Below, piece by piece: positions 1 to 11,503 of a stretch of 64,000 nt of DNA. This stretch comes from Chloranthus sessilifolius (taxonomy: Eukaryota; Streptophyta; Magnoliopsida; Chloranthales; Chloranthaceae): assembly GCA_021018995.1 (NCBI GenBank), contig CM037596.1:11979501-12043500 (forward strand), read 5' to 3'. Made by a program: the position numbers and the translations under genes. Numbering within the stretch: the stretch's first letter is position 1; every line of letters begins with the position of its first letter. The notes under the pieces were generated by a model. That model was not told where the DNA came from. It did not search any database and saw only the letters and a program-made list of their open reading frames with translations.

Positions 1-4
1 TAGA

Positions 5-871
5 GTGGTGGCAAGTCCTGTGAGAGACCAAAGGTTCTCTTCAAAAACTCTCATAAAGAGTCATCTGAGCTATGGGCATTTTGCTTATGATTGTCCTAAT
101 AAGAAGAAAAATGTTGGGAAATCTAAAGCCATGGCCACGGCAAAGGAAGATGACTCTAGTGATGAGAGTTCCTTTGATGAATCGAACACATCTCAACATG
201 GGTTTCGAGCTTTTGTTGCCTTCATTCATGAGGAGACACATTGTGTTCCTTTTACTATTCATGTTGCTTTAGATGAAGAGGAGGATGATGTGGACATATT
301 TGAGGTCTACGATGAAATTTATCTTGTAAGTGTTAAATTGAACAAAGAAAAGATAAAGTTGATTAATGATGTGTCATCTCTCACGTCCTCATGTGTCCTT
401 GAAAATGTTAAGTATAATTTGTTAGTTGAAAATGTTGGAATTTTGGAAAATGAGGTAAAAAATTTAAGAGATAAAGTTAAATTTTTGAAAATTGAAGGAG
501 CTGAGTATTACTCAAAATGCAATAGTCTCTGCATTGAAAATGAAAGGCTCAAGAATGACCTTTCATATGAAAAGGTCACGCTACAAAAATTACAAAATGC
601 TAGGGTTGACTCTCAAAGAGCTTGGGATATTTGCAAAGGTTGGAATGATAAAATCCATTTGGGTTTTAAGGAGGTTCCCTCTAGGAATAAAGGGAAAGGA
701 AAATTGAAATATGTTCCCAAACTCCTAGAATTAAAAAAAATTGAATCTTCCTCTTTTGCACCCCCTCCCCCCCTACATGCTAAAATGGCTAGTGACAAAA
801 AGGGTTCAAATTGCTTCTACTGTGGTAGAAAAGGACACATAAATCTCTTGTGTGGGCTTTTGAAAATTTGA
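5..871 (+). pseudogene. SIRE gag C-terminus and gag-pol linker (partial)
   Basis: Open from the window edge. Near residue 25 the string GHFAYDCP is the second half of a CCHC zinc knuckle whose first two cysteines are missing (SHLSY stands in their place). An acidic stretch follows, then a Lys/Glu/Leu-rich segment (about residues 120-200) that looks like coiled coil. A complete CCHC knuckle, CFYCGRKGHINLLC, lies near residues 271-284. In SIRE-like elements a second knuckle of this kind sits in the linker between gag and protease. The frame ends at 869-871, about 80 bases before the protease motif, so the gag-pol link is broken. The real N-terminus of gag is outside the window. The role would be RNA binding and particle assembly. 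Shorter overlapping frames here are shadows. Confidence 0.75.
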
Positions 872-951
872 TGGAGTGAAAATGGGTGAAGAAAATTTTT
901 AAAAATATCCTGATTGCACACACTGCCCTACAAGCTTTTAAGCCATTTAAG

Positions 952-1482
952 TGATTTCTTGACAGTGGGTGCTCAAAACATATGATTGGAAACAAGTCAT
1001 ATTTTTTACCTCTTGAAAAATGTGACTCTAGTTCTGTCACCTTTGGAAATGAGGGTAGTTTCAAAATTGTGGGGAAAGGAGTGGTCGATACTCTTGAATG
1101 TCCTAAGCTCTCAGAAGTTCTGTATGTTGATGGGTTGAAGGCTAATCTAATTAGCATCAGTCAACTGTGTGATGAAGGGATGAACATAACTTTTACTAAG
1201 TCTGGGTGTTCTGTTGTTGATAAATCTGGAAATGTTTTTTTAAGTGAAATCAGATCTTCTGATAATTGTTACACATTTCATGTGCAATCTGACCCCACTT
1301 GTCTGTTGACCTCTAGTGATGAGCTTGAACTGTCGCATCGTTGTCTCGGTCACATGAATGCAAAAGACCTTGTGAAAATTGTTAATAACGAAATTGTCAA
1401 AGGTCTACCCAAACTAAGAAAACTATTTGACTCGCTTTGTGACACTTGTCAGTTGGGCAAGCAAAACTCGAGCTTCTCTTAA
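952..1482 (+). pseudogene. SIRE protease active site and integrase zinc-binding domain
   Basis: The protease active site reads LDSGCSKHM, with the catalytic Asp codon at 961-963. It is preceded by an in-frame TGA at 952-954 where copia proteins usually have Trp. The conserved stretch KANLISISQLCDEG follows. Next is the integrase HHCC zinc domain: LSHRCLGHMNAKDL, then CDTCQLGKQ near 1,438-1,464. The frame closes at 1,482 and integrase continues in another frame, so at least one frameshift lies here. In a live element this part would cleave the polyprotein and bind the cDNA ends. The first ATG in the frame (982) is internal to the motif and is not a true start. Confidence 0.8.
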
Positions 1483-2261
1483 GAAACTCTCTAGTACTGC
1501 TACTTCTAGGGTTCTTGATCTTATTCATTTTGATCTTGTTGGACCAATGAAAGTTAGCAGTATTGGACAAAACAGATATATCATAGTTATGGTGGATGAT
1601 TTCTCTTGATATTCTTGGATTACTTTTTTGAGGGAGAAATTAAGTGTCTTTGATGAATTTGTCATTATTGTTAAATGATGTCAGGTGAAGAAAAGCTTTA
1701 ATGTCAAATGCATTCGGAGTGAAAGGTGGGGGTGGTGAGTTTAGTAATTCTAAGTTTGATGAGTTTTACAATTATTTAGGAATTATGCAGGAATTTTCCT
1801 TACCTCACACTTCTCAGCAAAATGGAGTGGCTGAAAGAAAAAATCGTGTACTTCAAGAGATGACTCGGGTCATGTTAAATGTTAAAGATTTGGCCCAACA
1901 TTTTTGGGCTGAAGATGTTTCAACGATTTGTCATATATCAAATAGAGTGTTTGTGTGTCCTTGTACTATCCAAACACCCAATGAGATTTGGAATTACAAA
2001 AAGCCAAAAGTGAGTCATTTTAGAACTTTTGAGAGTCAATGCTATATTTTAAATGATCAGGATAACTTGGAAAAAATTGATCCCAAGAGCGACCTCGAAA
2101 ATTTTCTTGGTTATGCTCAAAATAGTCGAGCATTTCGAGTTTTCAACTTAAGAACTCAGTCCATGATGGAGTCATACAATGTGGTCATTGATGACCTTTC
2201 TAGTACTCCTCATGTTGTTGATAATGGTGAGGATAGTCTAATTCCTCATAAGCACTTCTGA
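1427..2261 (+). pseudogene. SIRE integrase catalytic core, frameshifted
   Basis: DDE integrase core in two frames. The first part (1,427-1,609) holds LIHFDLVGPM with the first catalytic Asp and VMVDDFS with the second; it ends at a TGA after DDFS. Core sequence continues out of frame to about 1,700 and resumes at 1,701-2,261 with GGEFSNSKFDEF, which carries the catalytic Glu, then QNGVAERKNRVLQEMTR and the NFLGYAQNSRAFRVFN end. A run of extra G residues near 1,727-1,735 coincides with the frameshift. Integrase joins element cDNA to host DNA; this copy cannot. Downstream the linker to RT is also frameshifted (2,262-2,388). Confidence 0.85.
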
Positions 2262-2388
2262 CATTGGTACTGTCTCTTCTATTCCTTTTGAAGAGAGTCG
2301 ACCAACTAATGAGAACAATGAATCCTCTTCTCGCATTGTTGAGGAACCAACTAGTGTAAAAAAGAAGTATCCTTCGTATGCTAGAGAC

Positions 2389-3138
2389 ATGAAAAGTCAC
2401 ACTTTGAGTGATATCTTGGGTGATCCAAATGCCGGTCTACAAACCCGACGTAGCTTGAAGCATGTAGCTAACGTCATTTGCAATGTGTGTTATACATCGC
2501 CAATTGATCCAAAAAATATGAAGGAAGTTCTTCTTGATGAAAAATGCATTCTTGCCATGCAAGAAGAGTCACTTCAATTCTCTAGGAATGATGTTTGGGA
2601 TCTCGTTCTTCATCCGTCTAGTATTCATGTCATTTGGACTAAGTGGATCTTCAAGAATAAGACGAATGAGAAAGGGAATGTCATTAAGAATAAGGCGAGG
2701 TTGGTTGCCCGAGGCTATACCCAAGTTGAGGGTATCGATTTTCAAGAGACATATGCACTTGTTGCTAGATTGAAGTCCATTAGAATCATATTTTCTATTG
2801 CTTGTAACCTTGGTTTTAAATTGCTTCAAATGGATATCAAAAGTGTCTTTCTAAATGGTTTATTGAAAGAGGAAGTGTTCGTCGAGCAACCGAAAGGTTT
2901 CGAAGACCATCACTACCCCCTTCATGTGTATAAGTTGAAGAAGACTCTTTATGGGATAAAGCAAGCCACTCGTGCTTGGTATGAACGTTTGACAAAGTTC
3001 CTTGTGTCAAATGATTTTGATAGAGGAGTCGTCAATAAGACTCATTTCATTTTGAGGGAGGATGGTGCTTTAACTGTGACGCAAATCTATATGGATGATT
3101 TTATTTTTGGATCTACACATGAGCCCAAAACTAAATGA
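2389..3138 (+). pseudogene. SIRE reverse transcriptase
   Basis: Ty1/copia RT (RVT_2 type), about 250 residues. Visible landmarks are the W-x-L region, KARLVARGYTQVEGIDF, the first catalytic Asp in LLQMDIKSVFLNG, VFVEQPKGFED, YKLKKTLYGIKQATRAWYE and the catalytic box QIYMDDFIFGST. Several conserved residues are changed (KSVFLNG for usual KTAFLNG, ALVARL for APVARL). A stop after STHEPKTK cuts the protein inside the thumb region. The start is set by the frame opening; the real product would be part of one gag-pol polyprotein. Classification as copia RT is secure, activity is lost. Confidence 0.9.
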
Positions 3139-4030
3139 TTTTCTAATCTAATGAAATATGAATTTGAAATGAGTTTTCTTGGTGAGCTCACATGCGTTCT
3201 TGGGTTGCAAATTAAGCAATGCACTTCTAGCATATTCATCTCTTAATCCAAGTATGCACGTGAGCTTGTTAAGAAATTTGAGCTTGAGCACACTATGCAT
3301 GCTAGGACTCCCATGAGCACTACTTCCAAACTTTCAAAAGATGTCATTGGAGTGGAGGTAAATGACACTCTTTATCGTAGCATGATAGGAAGTCTTCTCT
3401 ATCTGACTGCCACTCGTCCTAATATTGCTTTTATCGTTAGTTTATGTGCTCATTATCAGGCCTCTCCTCGTGAATCTCATTTAAAATATGTGAAGCGTGT
3501 CATCCGTTATGTGAACGGATCTTCTGAGTTGTGTCTTTGGTACCCATTCGATACCTCATCATCTGTTGCCTGCTATTTCGATGCCGATTGGGTTGGGAAT
3601 GCAGATGATCATAAGAGTACTAGTGGGGGGGTTCCTTCTACATTGGAAATTGTCTTGTTTCTTGGTTCAACAAGAAATAATCCTCCATCTCCCTATCTAC
3701 TATTGAGGCCGAGTTTATTGCAGCTGGGAGCTGTTGTACTCAAAATTTGTGGATGAAATGCTTCTGGATTACGAGATTGATCAAGATGTGATCACACTTC
3801 ACTGTGATAATATTAGTGCAATTTGTATTTCAGAGAATCATGTTCAACACTCCCGCACTAAGCACATCGATATTCGGTTTCATTTCATCCATGAACTAGT
3901 TGAGGACAAAGTGATCACTTTGACTCATATTGACACTGCACTTGAACTAGCTAATATTCTTACAAAACCTTTAGATGTTGCTCGGTTTGAGCATCTTCGC
4001 AAGCCTACTGGTATGTACATCATTGAGTAG
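3139..4030 (+). pseudogene. SIRE RT thumb and RNase H, end of pol
   Basis: Continuation of pol in two frames. 3,139-3,294 encodes SFLGELTCVLGLQIKQ with a stop inside. 3,295-3,756 encodes GSLLYLTATRPNIAF, SPRESHLKYVKRVIRYV and YFDADWVGNADDHKSTSGG, which includes a catalytic Asp of RNase H. A frameshift near 3,735 moves the reading frame to 3,734-4,030, with TLHCDNISAICISENHV, HSRTKHIDIRFHFI and ANILTKPLDVARFEHLR, the usual end of copia pol. The stop at 4,028-4,030 is the family's normal terminus. RNase H removes the RNA strand during reverse transcription. Confidence 0.88.
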
Positions 4031-5099
4031 GATCCTTATTTTTTTGTTTTTCTTTGTTTTTTGCTGTAGATCCTTCTCTTGTGGTTGTTTTTCTTAATTT
4101 TATTTTACTCCTACAAGATACTTTTAATGTTTAAATATCTCTGGTGAGATTAGTGCTTGATATTATGCGTCTATTAGATTATCTATCATGAGTTGAGTTT
4201 GTTTTTAGTTGTCTGTCCTTGGCTATTGATGTGGTTAATTTACTTGCTATTCATGATTTCTTACTCTGCTCTAAAATTGTCACATGAAATTTTGTTATCT
4301 CATCTTCTAGTTTTGTTCAGTTTATCGGTTGATGAATACTAAGATTTTCTTTCTGACCCTATGTATCTCATGTGTTTATGTGAAGCTCTCTTTACTATGA
4401 TAGTGGTCACAATACGCACCTAATTAGTGTAAGTTGGCATATGACCCTGTGGGATATGTGAGATAGCTTCCATTGGTCTGAACAATTTAAACTTTTAAAA
4501 AAAAATTGTGTCTTGCAAATAATATATTTCGCCCTTGGTGTGTCTTCCTTCCTTGTTTAAAAATCTGAAAACTTGGGAAAAGGAAGCCTGTGAAAAAGAC
4601 AAATAGTAGGATAAAACCATAAGGGTTTTGTTCATTACATTGTGAGAGCTACCCACTACAAGCCGCTTGGACGGCCTTGCCGAGCGTCTTACCCACGTAC
4701 ACACTGTGCCTACAAGCGTGTTCCAATCGCAGGAGAGGCAATGGCAACATGTATGACAAGAGTGTGATGCGTCCTTAAACCACCTCTGAGCAATGCTCTG
4801 GATAGAGTTGTCACTCCTTAGTGTCTGTGTATATTGTGGAACTTGCAATGTGAAGATGACAGTTCATTTTCTTCATGCAATATTCTTGTTGGTTGCTAAA
4901 ATCTTAAATGACTAAGTAAATTGATCGTTGAAATTGCTCCGCTATGAATATTGGTTTAATTCTCCTTGTTCATGATGGGTGAATTCTTTGTTCTACATAA
5001 AATTATCCTCTGATATCATCATCACTTTTCAGATTATTTGCATATTAAAAAAAATATTGAATTTAATTCACAGCAAGCTGTGGATACAAGAAGCACACT
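4031..5099 (+). other. SIRE spacer between pol and env-like region
   Basis: About 1 kb of T-rich DNA with no convincing coding sequence on either strand. A 117-codon frame on the minus strand (4,495-4,848) shows no domain. Its place, between pol and the palindrome-rich leader of the env-like ORF, fits the long non-coding spacers of SIRE elements. Confidence 0.5.
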
Positions 5100-5149
5100 A
5101 TGGCCGGGGAGTTTGTTTTTAAGATTTTTTTGGGCATGTTTGTGTCTCT

Positions 5150-5800
5150 GTTGAAAACGCGTTGTTATTTCTTCCACAGGGTGTTGTGGGTTTCGAAAGC
5201 ATGTTGTGATCACATTACATCAAGCTATGGTTTTCTGGGCTGTCTAATATCCCTTTGTGCTCATTTGATCCCAGGGTTTTACTTTTTCTGGCAGCACGCC
5301 GTTGTGGGTTCCACAACACATTGTGGCTGGAGTTTTGTGTTTTATATACTTAGTTTGTCCCTGCTTGTGAGAGCAACAACGCGTTGTGACTCCAAAACAA
5401 CGCATTGTCCGTATATCAGTTTGGATTCAGGCTGTCGAGGGCAGCGCGCCATTGCGTATGAACAACGCGTTGTGGCTTTTATATACTTTTTTATGTCCCT
5501 GTTTGTGAGGGCAACAACGCATCGTGACCGGTTCACAACATGCTGTATGTTTCTTACTGCCACTACTTGTGGGGTACACGACACGCCGTATATGGTCAAC
5601 AGCGTGCTATGGATGCTGCTGGTAACTCCTAATCGGTTACGTTTTCCAAGGGGCTTGCTAGTGCCAGACTGGTAGCTCGTTGTTGGCTCCTTGATGTCAC
5701 ATTGTTGGTGTTGTTTAAGATTTCAAATCGCATTTTGTAACGTCTTTTTAGTGGGAGTAGTTGTTCCATTAATGACGGCGCGCTGTTGGGTCCTTCATAG
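5150..5800 (+). repeat. Array of AACGCGTTGTGG-type palindromes upstream of env-like ORF
   Basis: Variants of ACGCGT / CAACGCGTTGTGG recur irregularly, for example at about 5,156, 5,318, 5,376, 5,399 and 5,464, with degenerate copies to 5,790 (GGCGCGCTGTTGG). The same motif recurs in this element's 3' LTR at 16,350-16,455. The copies are not tandem: spacers differ in length and sequence. They lie in the transcribed non-coding stretch before the env-like ORF. Confidence 0.7.
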
Positions 5801-5980
5801 TGTCTTGCTTGACGTGTTTTGATTTAAACAACGGGGCAACATTTTTTTTTGTCATTTTTTTCTCTCTTATGTTTCCTTCCTCCTCCTCCCGTACCTCTCG
5901 CCTTCTCAATCTTCCTCTCCTCCTATCTCTCTCGCTTTGTCTCTATTTGCTCCAAGGCACTATCGAAAAAGAAGGCCAAG

Positions 5981-7043
5981 ATGGCATCAACTTCAGCCGC
6001 CCGGCTGCTCCTCAAATGTTCATTTTGGAGGAAGCTGCGTAAAAGTTTTGTTTCCTTCAATCTCAATCTCTTGTGATGGAGCGACACTTTAATCTTGAGT
6101 GCCTGTCGGAATACTCTTTCCACAGTAAGATCTTCTCTCACGGATGGGTACCTCTTTTCTCTTTACGTGGTTTGGCCCTTACAGATTTTGTTCATTTTTT
6201 CTATGCTAACTATGATTCATCGTCGAGTGTGTCTTCTCTCAAGGAGAAGAAGCTTGGCTCATATGTCCATGGCATACAAATCACTATCACCCCTGCCATG
6301 ATCTCTACGCTTCTTGAGATTCCTCTTAATCCCGATGGGGTCCTTTATCCACGCGACTCAAGTTCCCCTTCCGATGATTTGCCTGGTCTTTCGTGGAAAA
6401 TCATCGTTGATCATGTGTGTACATCTTCTGGGTTGAACCCACAGTTAGCCATTCCTGCAAAGTCTCTCAAACTTTATTTTTACATCTTGCGTATTCTGAT
6501 TTCCCACACTCTCTGGCCGAAGGTTGGAAATCTTAATGAGGTTAGGCTTCCCGAAATTTTCATTATGTGGCTTATCGACACGGATTTTCCCATGTGTGTT
6601 TCCACAGCCATTTGGCTGATCATTCGTGCACGGTGTATTAAACCTAGGGACCATGCGTCAATTCCATTTCCAATTATCCTGTTGAAAATTATTGCTTCCT
6701 TCTTCCATGCCCCTCCCTATTAGGTCCAAACACCTTAGGGTACTGATTTTTTACCTTCCATCTGGCTATGATTGAGAACACCAGGAAGAGCCATAATGAT
6801 CCCCCAAATCCTCCCGCGTCCACCCCAGGTACATCCTCCTCCACCCCGGCTAAGTCCTCTTTCGCCCCGACCTCGACACGTGATCATCCGCTATCCACCA
6901 TTGAGTTTCAAAATTTGGCCTTAAGCCGATTCGGCTCATTTTCGCATCATTTCGACTCCATTGAGGGTTCTATTCATCATGCTCGGGAGGATGTGGCTTT
7001 GGTGGATTCTCACGTTACTTTTTTGGTTGACGCGTTTGACTAG
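5981..7043 (+). pseudogene. SIRE env-like protein ('putative plant transposon protein' domain), broken
   Basis: Probable start ATG at 5,981 (MASTSA...), after a long pyrimidine-rich leader. The frame shifts before 6,073-6,723, which holds the core: a motif FSHGWVPLF, FYANYDSSSSVSSL, VHGIQITITPAMISTLLEIPLNPDG (given here over two runs: VHGIQITITPAM, then STLLEIPLNPDG), and SIPFPIILLKIIASFF. A third frame (6,768-7,043) is Pro/Ser/Thr-rich with a short helical tail. This core is the one often annotated as putative plant transposon protein and is the env-like ORF of SIRE elements. It aligns with the minus-strand ORF at 18,425-19,608. The biological role is unknown; no convincing signal peptide or membrane segment is visible. 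Two frameshifts and a stop (TAG at 6,721) make it a pseudogene. Confidence 0.75.
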
Positions 7044-7479
7044 TGGCGCACATTCGAGGAGTCGAAAGCTATTGATGATGGTTCTAGTGCTAGAGGACCG
7101 CTTTAATTAGGGAAGTATTTCTTTCCTTTAACTTTGACAGCTTTGTTGATGCGCATTTTTTCTAGGTTCCTTTCGGTCCCCGGGAATCAGTGGCCCAATT
7201 CTGTCCTAGGTGGACTCTGGCAATGCAGTGTTTTGGATGCTGAAAATAAAATAAAATCAAATAGAAAAATTTCTAGGAAGGTTCCTAGTTTGTTGTGATC
7301 TCCAGCTACAGATATTTAACGATGCTGCAATACGTCAGTGATCACGCTTTGGAGCAGGTGTGGGTTACTTCTTTGTTGAATCGTCCGCCGACGAACGTCA
7401 GCAGCACTGGCTCTTCCTTATAGTTTAGATAGTTTAGCTTTCTTGTTATTGTTCTAATTCTAATTGGCTTAAATTCTCT

Positions 7480-8498
7480 AGTTCTACTATGAGTCTAACT
7501 ACATGAACCTATTGTAGTGAATTAATCTAGTATTCTAACATCCTAATCCTAATGTAAATCTACTTGGTTTAAATATTCTAATGTTATTGCAAATCTAACT
7601 AGTTAGGAATCTAATTACTTTTGAGTTTCCTACCTTTATTAGAATTCTACTGTGATTAGGTGTCTTATTTCTACTGTGATTAGGTGTCCTATTTCTATTA
7701 GAAGTCTAATTGGATTTTGTATCTTAATCCTACTGGGAGTCTAATTAATTCAAATGTTTTAATTCTGATTCTATTAGAAGTCTAATTATTTTAAATATCC
7801 TAATCCTATTAGAAGTCTAATTAATTAAATTTCCTAATCCTATTAGAAGTCTAAGTAATTAAGTTTCCTCATCCTATTAGAAGTCTACCTATTCTAATTC
7901 TGCTGAGATTGATTATTCTAATTCTACTAGGACTGATTAGAACTGTACATAGTCACAAAAATCTTCGAATAATTGAATAATTCATGATTTTTTGAGAGAG
8001 GAACAAAACATGAATTATTCACGAATTTTTGAAAAAATCGCAAACATCACCAAAGTTCATGAATTTTTCCAATTATTCGTGAAGTTTGCGAACATCACCG
8101 AAGTCGGCTCCTTACAGGCTTACACGCTAATTTACCTTAGTGGTAGATTAAAAGTTAAAAATACACATTTATATTTTATTATTTATATCTAAAATTAAAA
8201 AGTAAAAAGCTAAAAATTAAACCCTCCTCCTCTTTGTCCTCTCGACTCTAGACCGCTGAACCAATGAACCTCTCTCATCTCTCTCAACTCTCAAGTTGGC
8301 CGACAGACTGCCGACCACCTTTAGACACGTCGGCCACCTCCTCCTTTCTCATCTCTCTCTCTCTCATTCTCTCCCACGTCATGGTTGATAATCATGTATT
8401 TATATCCAAATAGTTTAATAATTTATTATTTTACTCAAAAATATATTGAAAAAATTTAAATATATATCTAAATCATAAAATTATATTATATTATATTG

Positions 8499-8544
<46 letters not shown>

Positions 8545-8905
8545 TTATATTTTTTTATTTTTCCGAATTGTTCCCGAACTTCCCGAACTTTGTCAAATTT
8601 TTTCGGATTCTAACTTTGCCGAATTATTATCGAACCCTGATTTTATTACTATGGAACTATACTAATTTGAATAAATCTATAACTAAATTAAATATGCCAA
8701 TTCTATAGAGATTCTAACTTAAAATAAATATACTAATTCTATCAGAATAAAAATAAAACATATATACTAATTTTACTGAAATTCTAATTAAAGCAAGTAT
8801 AGTAATTCTACTGAAATTTAAAGTAAAGCAAGTATGCTAATTCTACTAAAATTTTAATTAAAGCAGGTATACTATTCTACTAAGATTCTAATTAAAAGCA
8901 AGGGT
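7480..8905. repeat. Degenerate CTAATTCTACTAG-type repeats
   Basis: Many imperfect units of about 20-25 bp built on CTAATTCTATTAGAAGTCTAATTA (12-base core CTAATTCTATTA) run through 7,480-7,960 and 8,640-8,905. The same low-complexity family fills the related LTR at 32,330-32,590. The part between (7,960-8,640) is AT-rich with no repeat of this type. Confidence 0.6.
8493..8531. repeat. (TA)n microsatellite and adjoining T run
   Basis: An uninterrupted TA stretch is followed by poly-T. Frames over it (IYIYIYIF) are not genes. Confidence 0.9.
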
Positions 8906-9648
8906 TTTTGACTTGTTATACTAAGGAGGATTGGCCTCGTTCCCGAGTACCCTCCGTAAGCTCCCTTGGGCAAATCGAGTGGCTGAGATTAAAGCAAATT
9001 GGATTTGGAATTATGAAATAGTATTTTTTTAGATTTTTTTAAGTCAATAATTTTGGATTTATAATTATGAATTAAATTCTAAAACTAGAAATTAAGCATT
9101 GAACTATAAAGTGGGATTTTAAAAATCTCAAATTAGGAAATTAAAATTTAAAATCTAAGGACAAAATTCGGGATCGAAATCAGAAAATCAGGAAGTATGA
9201 TTAAGGACTGATTCTAGAAACTAAGAACTAGAGCCAGAGATTAATAATAGGACTGGAGATTGAGATTTTAGAATAAAATTAAGGTTTAGGGTAGGGGATT
9301 AAGCAGTCTGATTAAAGACTAGTCCCAGATTTTGAGAATCGGAACCAGATATAAAAATTGCGGTCTAAAAAAAAGGGTGCTACAGTCTAAGACTAAAAAT
9401 TTAATATTAATAATTAAAACCTAAGATTTAAATATAAAAATTAAGAACTAGGATCGAAAACTAAAAGCTAAAAGGAAAGGTTTACCTAACCGCAGGGCTG
9501 CGGAGAGAAATCTCAAAATCCTAAGCTTGGAGACGAAGAACTCGAAACTCGAATCTCAAAGTTATGGGGGCCGACGAGAAGGGAAGTCGTAATGGATAGG
9601 CGGAGCAGAGAAAAGAAGAGAAGAGAGTTTGAGTTCTAATGGAGAGGT

Positions 9649-9659
9649 CTTTTTATAGG
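9649..9659 (-). promoter_or_regulatory. TATA box of the Tat LTR
   Basis: On the minus strand ACCTATAAAAAGACC is followed by a pyrimidine-rich leader (CTCTTCTCTTCTTTTCTCTG). It lies directly downstream (minus) of the palindromic zone 9,662-10,135. This is the expected place for the LTR promoter. Confidence 0.6.
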
Positions 9660-9661
9660 TA

Positions 9662-10135
9662 TTTTACTAATTGCGTGCCCTGTGGGGTGCGCTTAATTCT
9701 CAATTACACGCCCTATTTCAGGCATTTAATCGAATTACATGTCGGTTAACTGGCGCTTATTCGCTTTGAGTCGGTCGCCGACTCAATGAGCGATCGACTG
9801 ACTGGCTCAGTCGGGTTTCCTAGTTCTAATCACATTAGAACTAATTGCATGCTTGCTTTGGAGTGCGCAATCCGATTAAGTGCTTCATTCGAAGCGCTTA
9901 ATCATGGAGTTCAGGCGGTCAAGGAGTGTGAGACTAGACCGGGCATAGGCCAATTGCGCGCCTATGATGGGGTGCTCAATCCGATCACGCATGCCATGCA
10001 TATAAGGTGCGTAATCGAGTCTCGAGTGGGGCTATAGAACGGAAATGTGTCTGAAAAGGGACTGATTGCACGTTTGTGAGTTGACATACAATCGAATTGT
10101 GCGAGTGGTTTTAGGCGTGTAATTTGGGTTGTCCG
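9662..10135. repeat. GCGC-rich inverted motifs upstream of the Tat LTR TATA box
   Basis: Short inverted words of the type AATTGCGYGC / GYGCGYAATT recur (9,665, 9,686, 9,846, 9,866, 9,950, 9,982, 10,010, 10,064), along with the inverted pair AGTCGGTCGCCGACT near 9,769-9,783. They parallel the palindrome arrays of the other elements in the window. Confidence 0.5.
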
Positions 10136-10154
10136 GGTCAGGGCCGGGTCTGAA

Positions 10155-10490
10155 ATGCCAGACTATTGTTTCAGTCTACATTTCTACTATATACTATTGT
10201 TTCAGCATATAGTCTCCCTTCGTTGGAATTTGAGCTACAGAGCTATTGTTTCAACCTATGTTCAACCATATACTATTATTTCAGTGCATGGTCCCTACGT
10301 ACGTAGGGCTATGGGGCTTAAGCTACATTGCTATTATTTCAGCCTGTGTTCAGCCATATACTATTATTTCAGCATATGGTTCCCAGATTAGGATTAAGGG
10401 GTCGGAGCCACAGAGCTATTGTTTTAGCCTGTATTCAGTCATGTACTATTGTTTCAGTGCAGGGTCCCTCTATTAGGGTTGTGAAACTTT
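10155..10490. repeat. Tandem repeat, unit about 90 bp, core CTATTRTTTCAG
   Basis: Three clear higher-order units begin near 10,238, 10,328 and 10,421. Each has CTATTRTTTYAGCCTRTGTTCA, then TACTATTRTTTCAG and a GGTCCC tail. Partial units precede at 10,163 and 10,194. Two 76-78-codon frames across it are by-products of the repeat. Confidence 0.75.
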
Positions 10491-10587
10491 CAGAGTAGGT
10501 AAGTCCTTTCCAAAAAGTCACGGGCAAGGTCAATGGTTGATTGAGCAAATTTGTATATTCTGAGAGGGTAAAATGGGGGTGTCTACA

Positions 10588-10708
10588 AGCTTGGACAATC
10601 TTTAAATGTGGATATTGGTTTATGTAATTTTCTGTGTGGATGGTGAACATTATTTTTTTCTTTTCATGAATATTTGGTTGTGTTCTTAATGGTACTTGAG
10701 ACAGTATT
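10588..10708 (+). other. SIRE internal segment between two solo LTRs
   Basis: 121 bp of SIRE 3' non-coding sequence bounded by the AGCTT duplication of the Tat LTR and the GTATT duplication of the next LTR. No gene. Confidence 0.65.
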
Positions 10709-11503
10709 TGTAATGACCCAAAAAAATTAAACCCGAACTAGACCGACCCCGTATGAGTGTCTGATATGGCAATCGATGTCACCATAAGCTTTTAAATAAT
10801 ATCGGGATAAAATTGTGTGGAACGATTAATGTTTAGAGTTTGATTACACCTTAAGTGTGAGAGCCATACACCGACTTGCAGTGTGCCGCTCAACACTGAA
10901 ACTAAACTTATGTTTTAGAAAATAAATATCAAAGATATTTTGGATTGTGTTTGTTATAAGAAAGGGGAATGCTTCTCAAACAAGCCATTCCCGTTTGCAA
11001 ATAGAGAGAAAGAGAAAACGAGAGCTTCCTCCGTAGAAACCCTTGGTGAGATTTGTATCGCATGATCACCTCAAACTTCGCACCCCTCGTGTTTCACACC
11101 GATCATAGTTTAAGCTCCGCCATTGTGAATCCTGACCATTAGAAACCCCCTTCCTTTTGAAACCATTGACCTTAGAACGGGTGTGAGCCACTCCTCATAT
11201 TCGTCATCAACACTTCGGAAGGGGTAGGATTGGTGCGTGTAAATGGGTGGAGTCACCATGAGCTCATGAGATCAATCGTGATGGGAATCACTGTTGAAAT
11301 TCGAAGGTTTCATTCCAAAACCCCTTTTTGGGCAACACTCCTCAAACCGTGAAATCAATCGGTGAAAGGTACGATCTTGTTGAGATTAATGGCCTAGATT
11401 AATAGAGTAAATGTTTAGTTTATTTGACTGACATGTGTAGAAAGTTTGGATGAAAAATGGCGAGAAATCGCAATGAAAATGGGTTTCTAAAAACCCAGAA
11501 TTC

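Larger units (their letters stand above)
7144..10587 (-). mobile_element. Solo LTR of a Tat-lineage Ty3/gypsy element
   Basis: Read on the minus strand it starts TGTAGACACCC (10,587) and ends GCGCATCAACA (7,144). It is flanked by a perfect 5-bp target duplication AGCTT (7,139-7,143 and 10,588-10,592), inside the SIRE spacer. A related copy at 31,985-32,911 adjoins a primer site resembling the tRNA-Arg site of Tat/Ogre elements, which gives the lineage. No internal region remains, so this is a solo LTR left by LTR-LTR recombination. It has three zones: a 90-bp tandem repeat (10,155-10,490), a palindrome-rich zone with a TATA box (9,650-10,135) and a long AT-rich zone of degenerate repeats (7,480-8,905). 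Confidence 0.85.

Noticed and set aside
5100..5675. 191-codon Cys-rich ORF
   Set aside because: It lies in the palindrome-rich leader of the SIRE element, contains no known domain, and its Arg/Thr/Cys richness follows from the repeated GCGTTG words.
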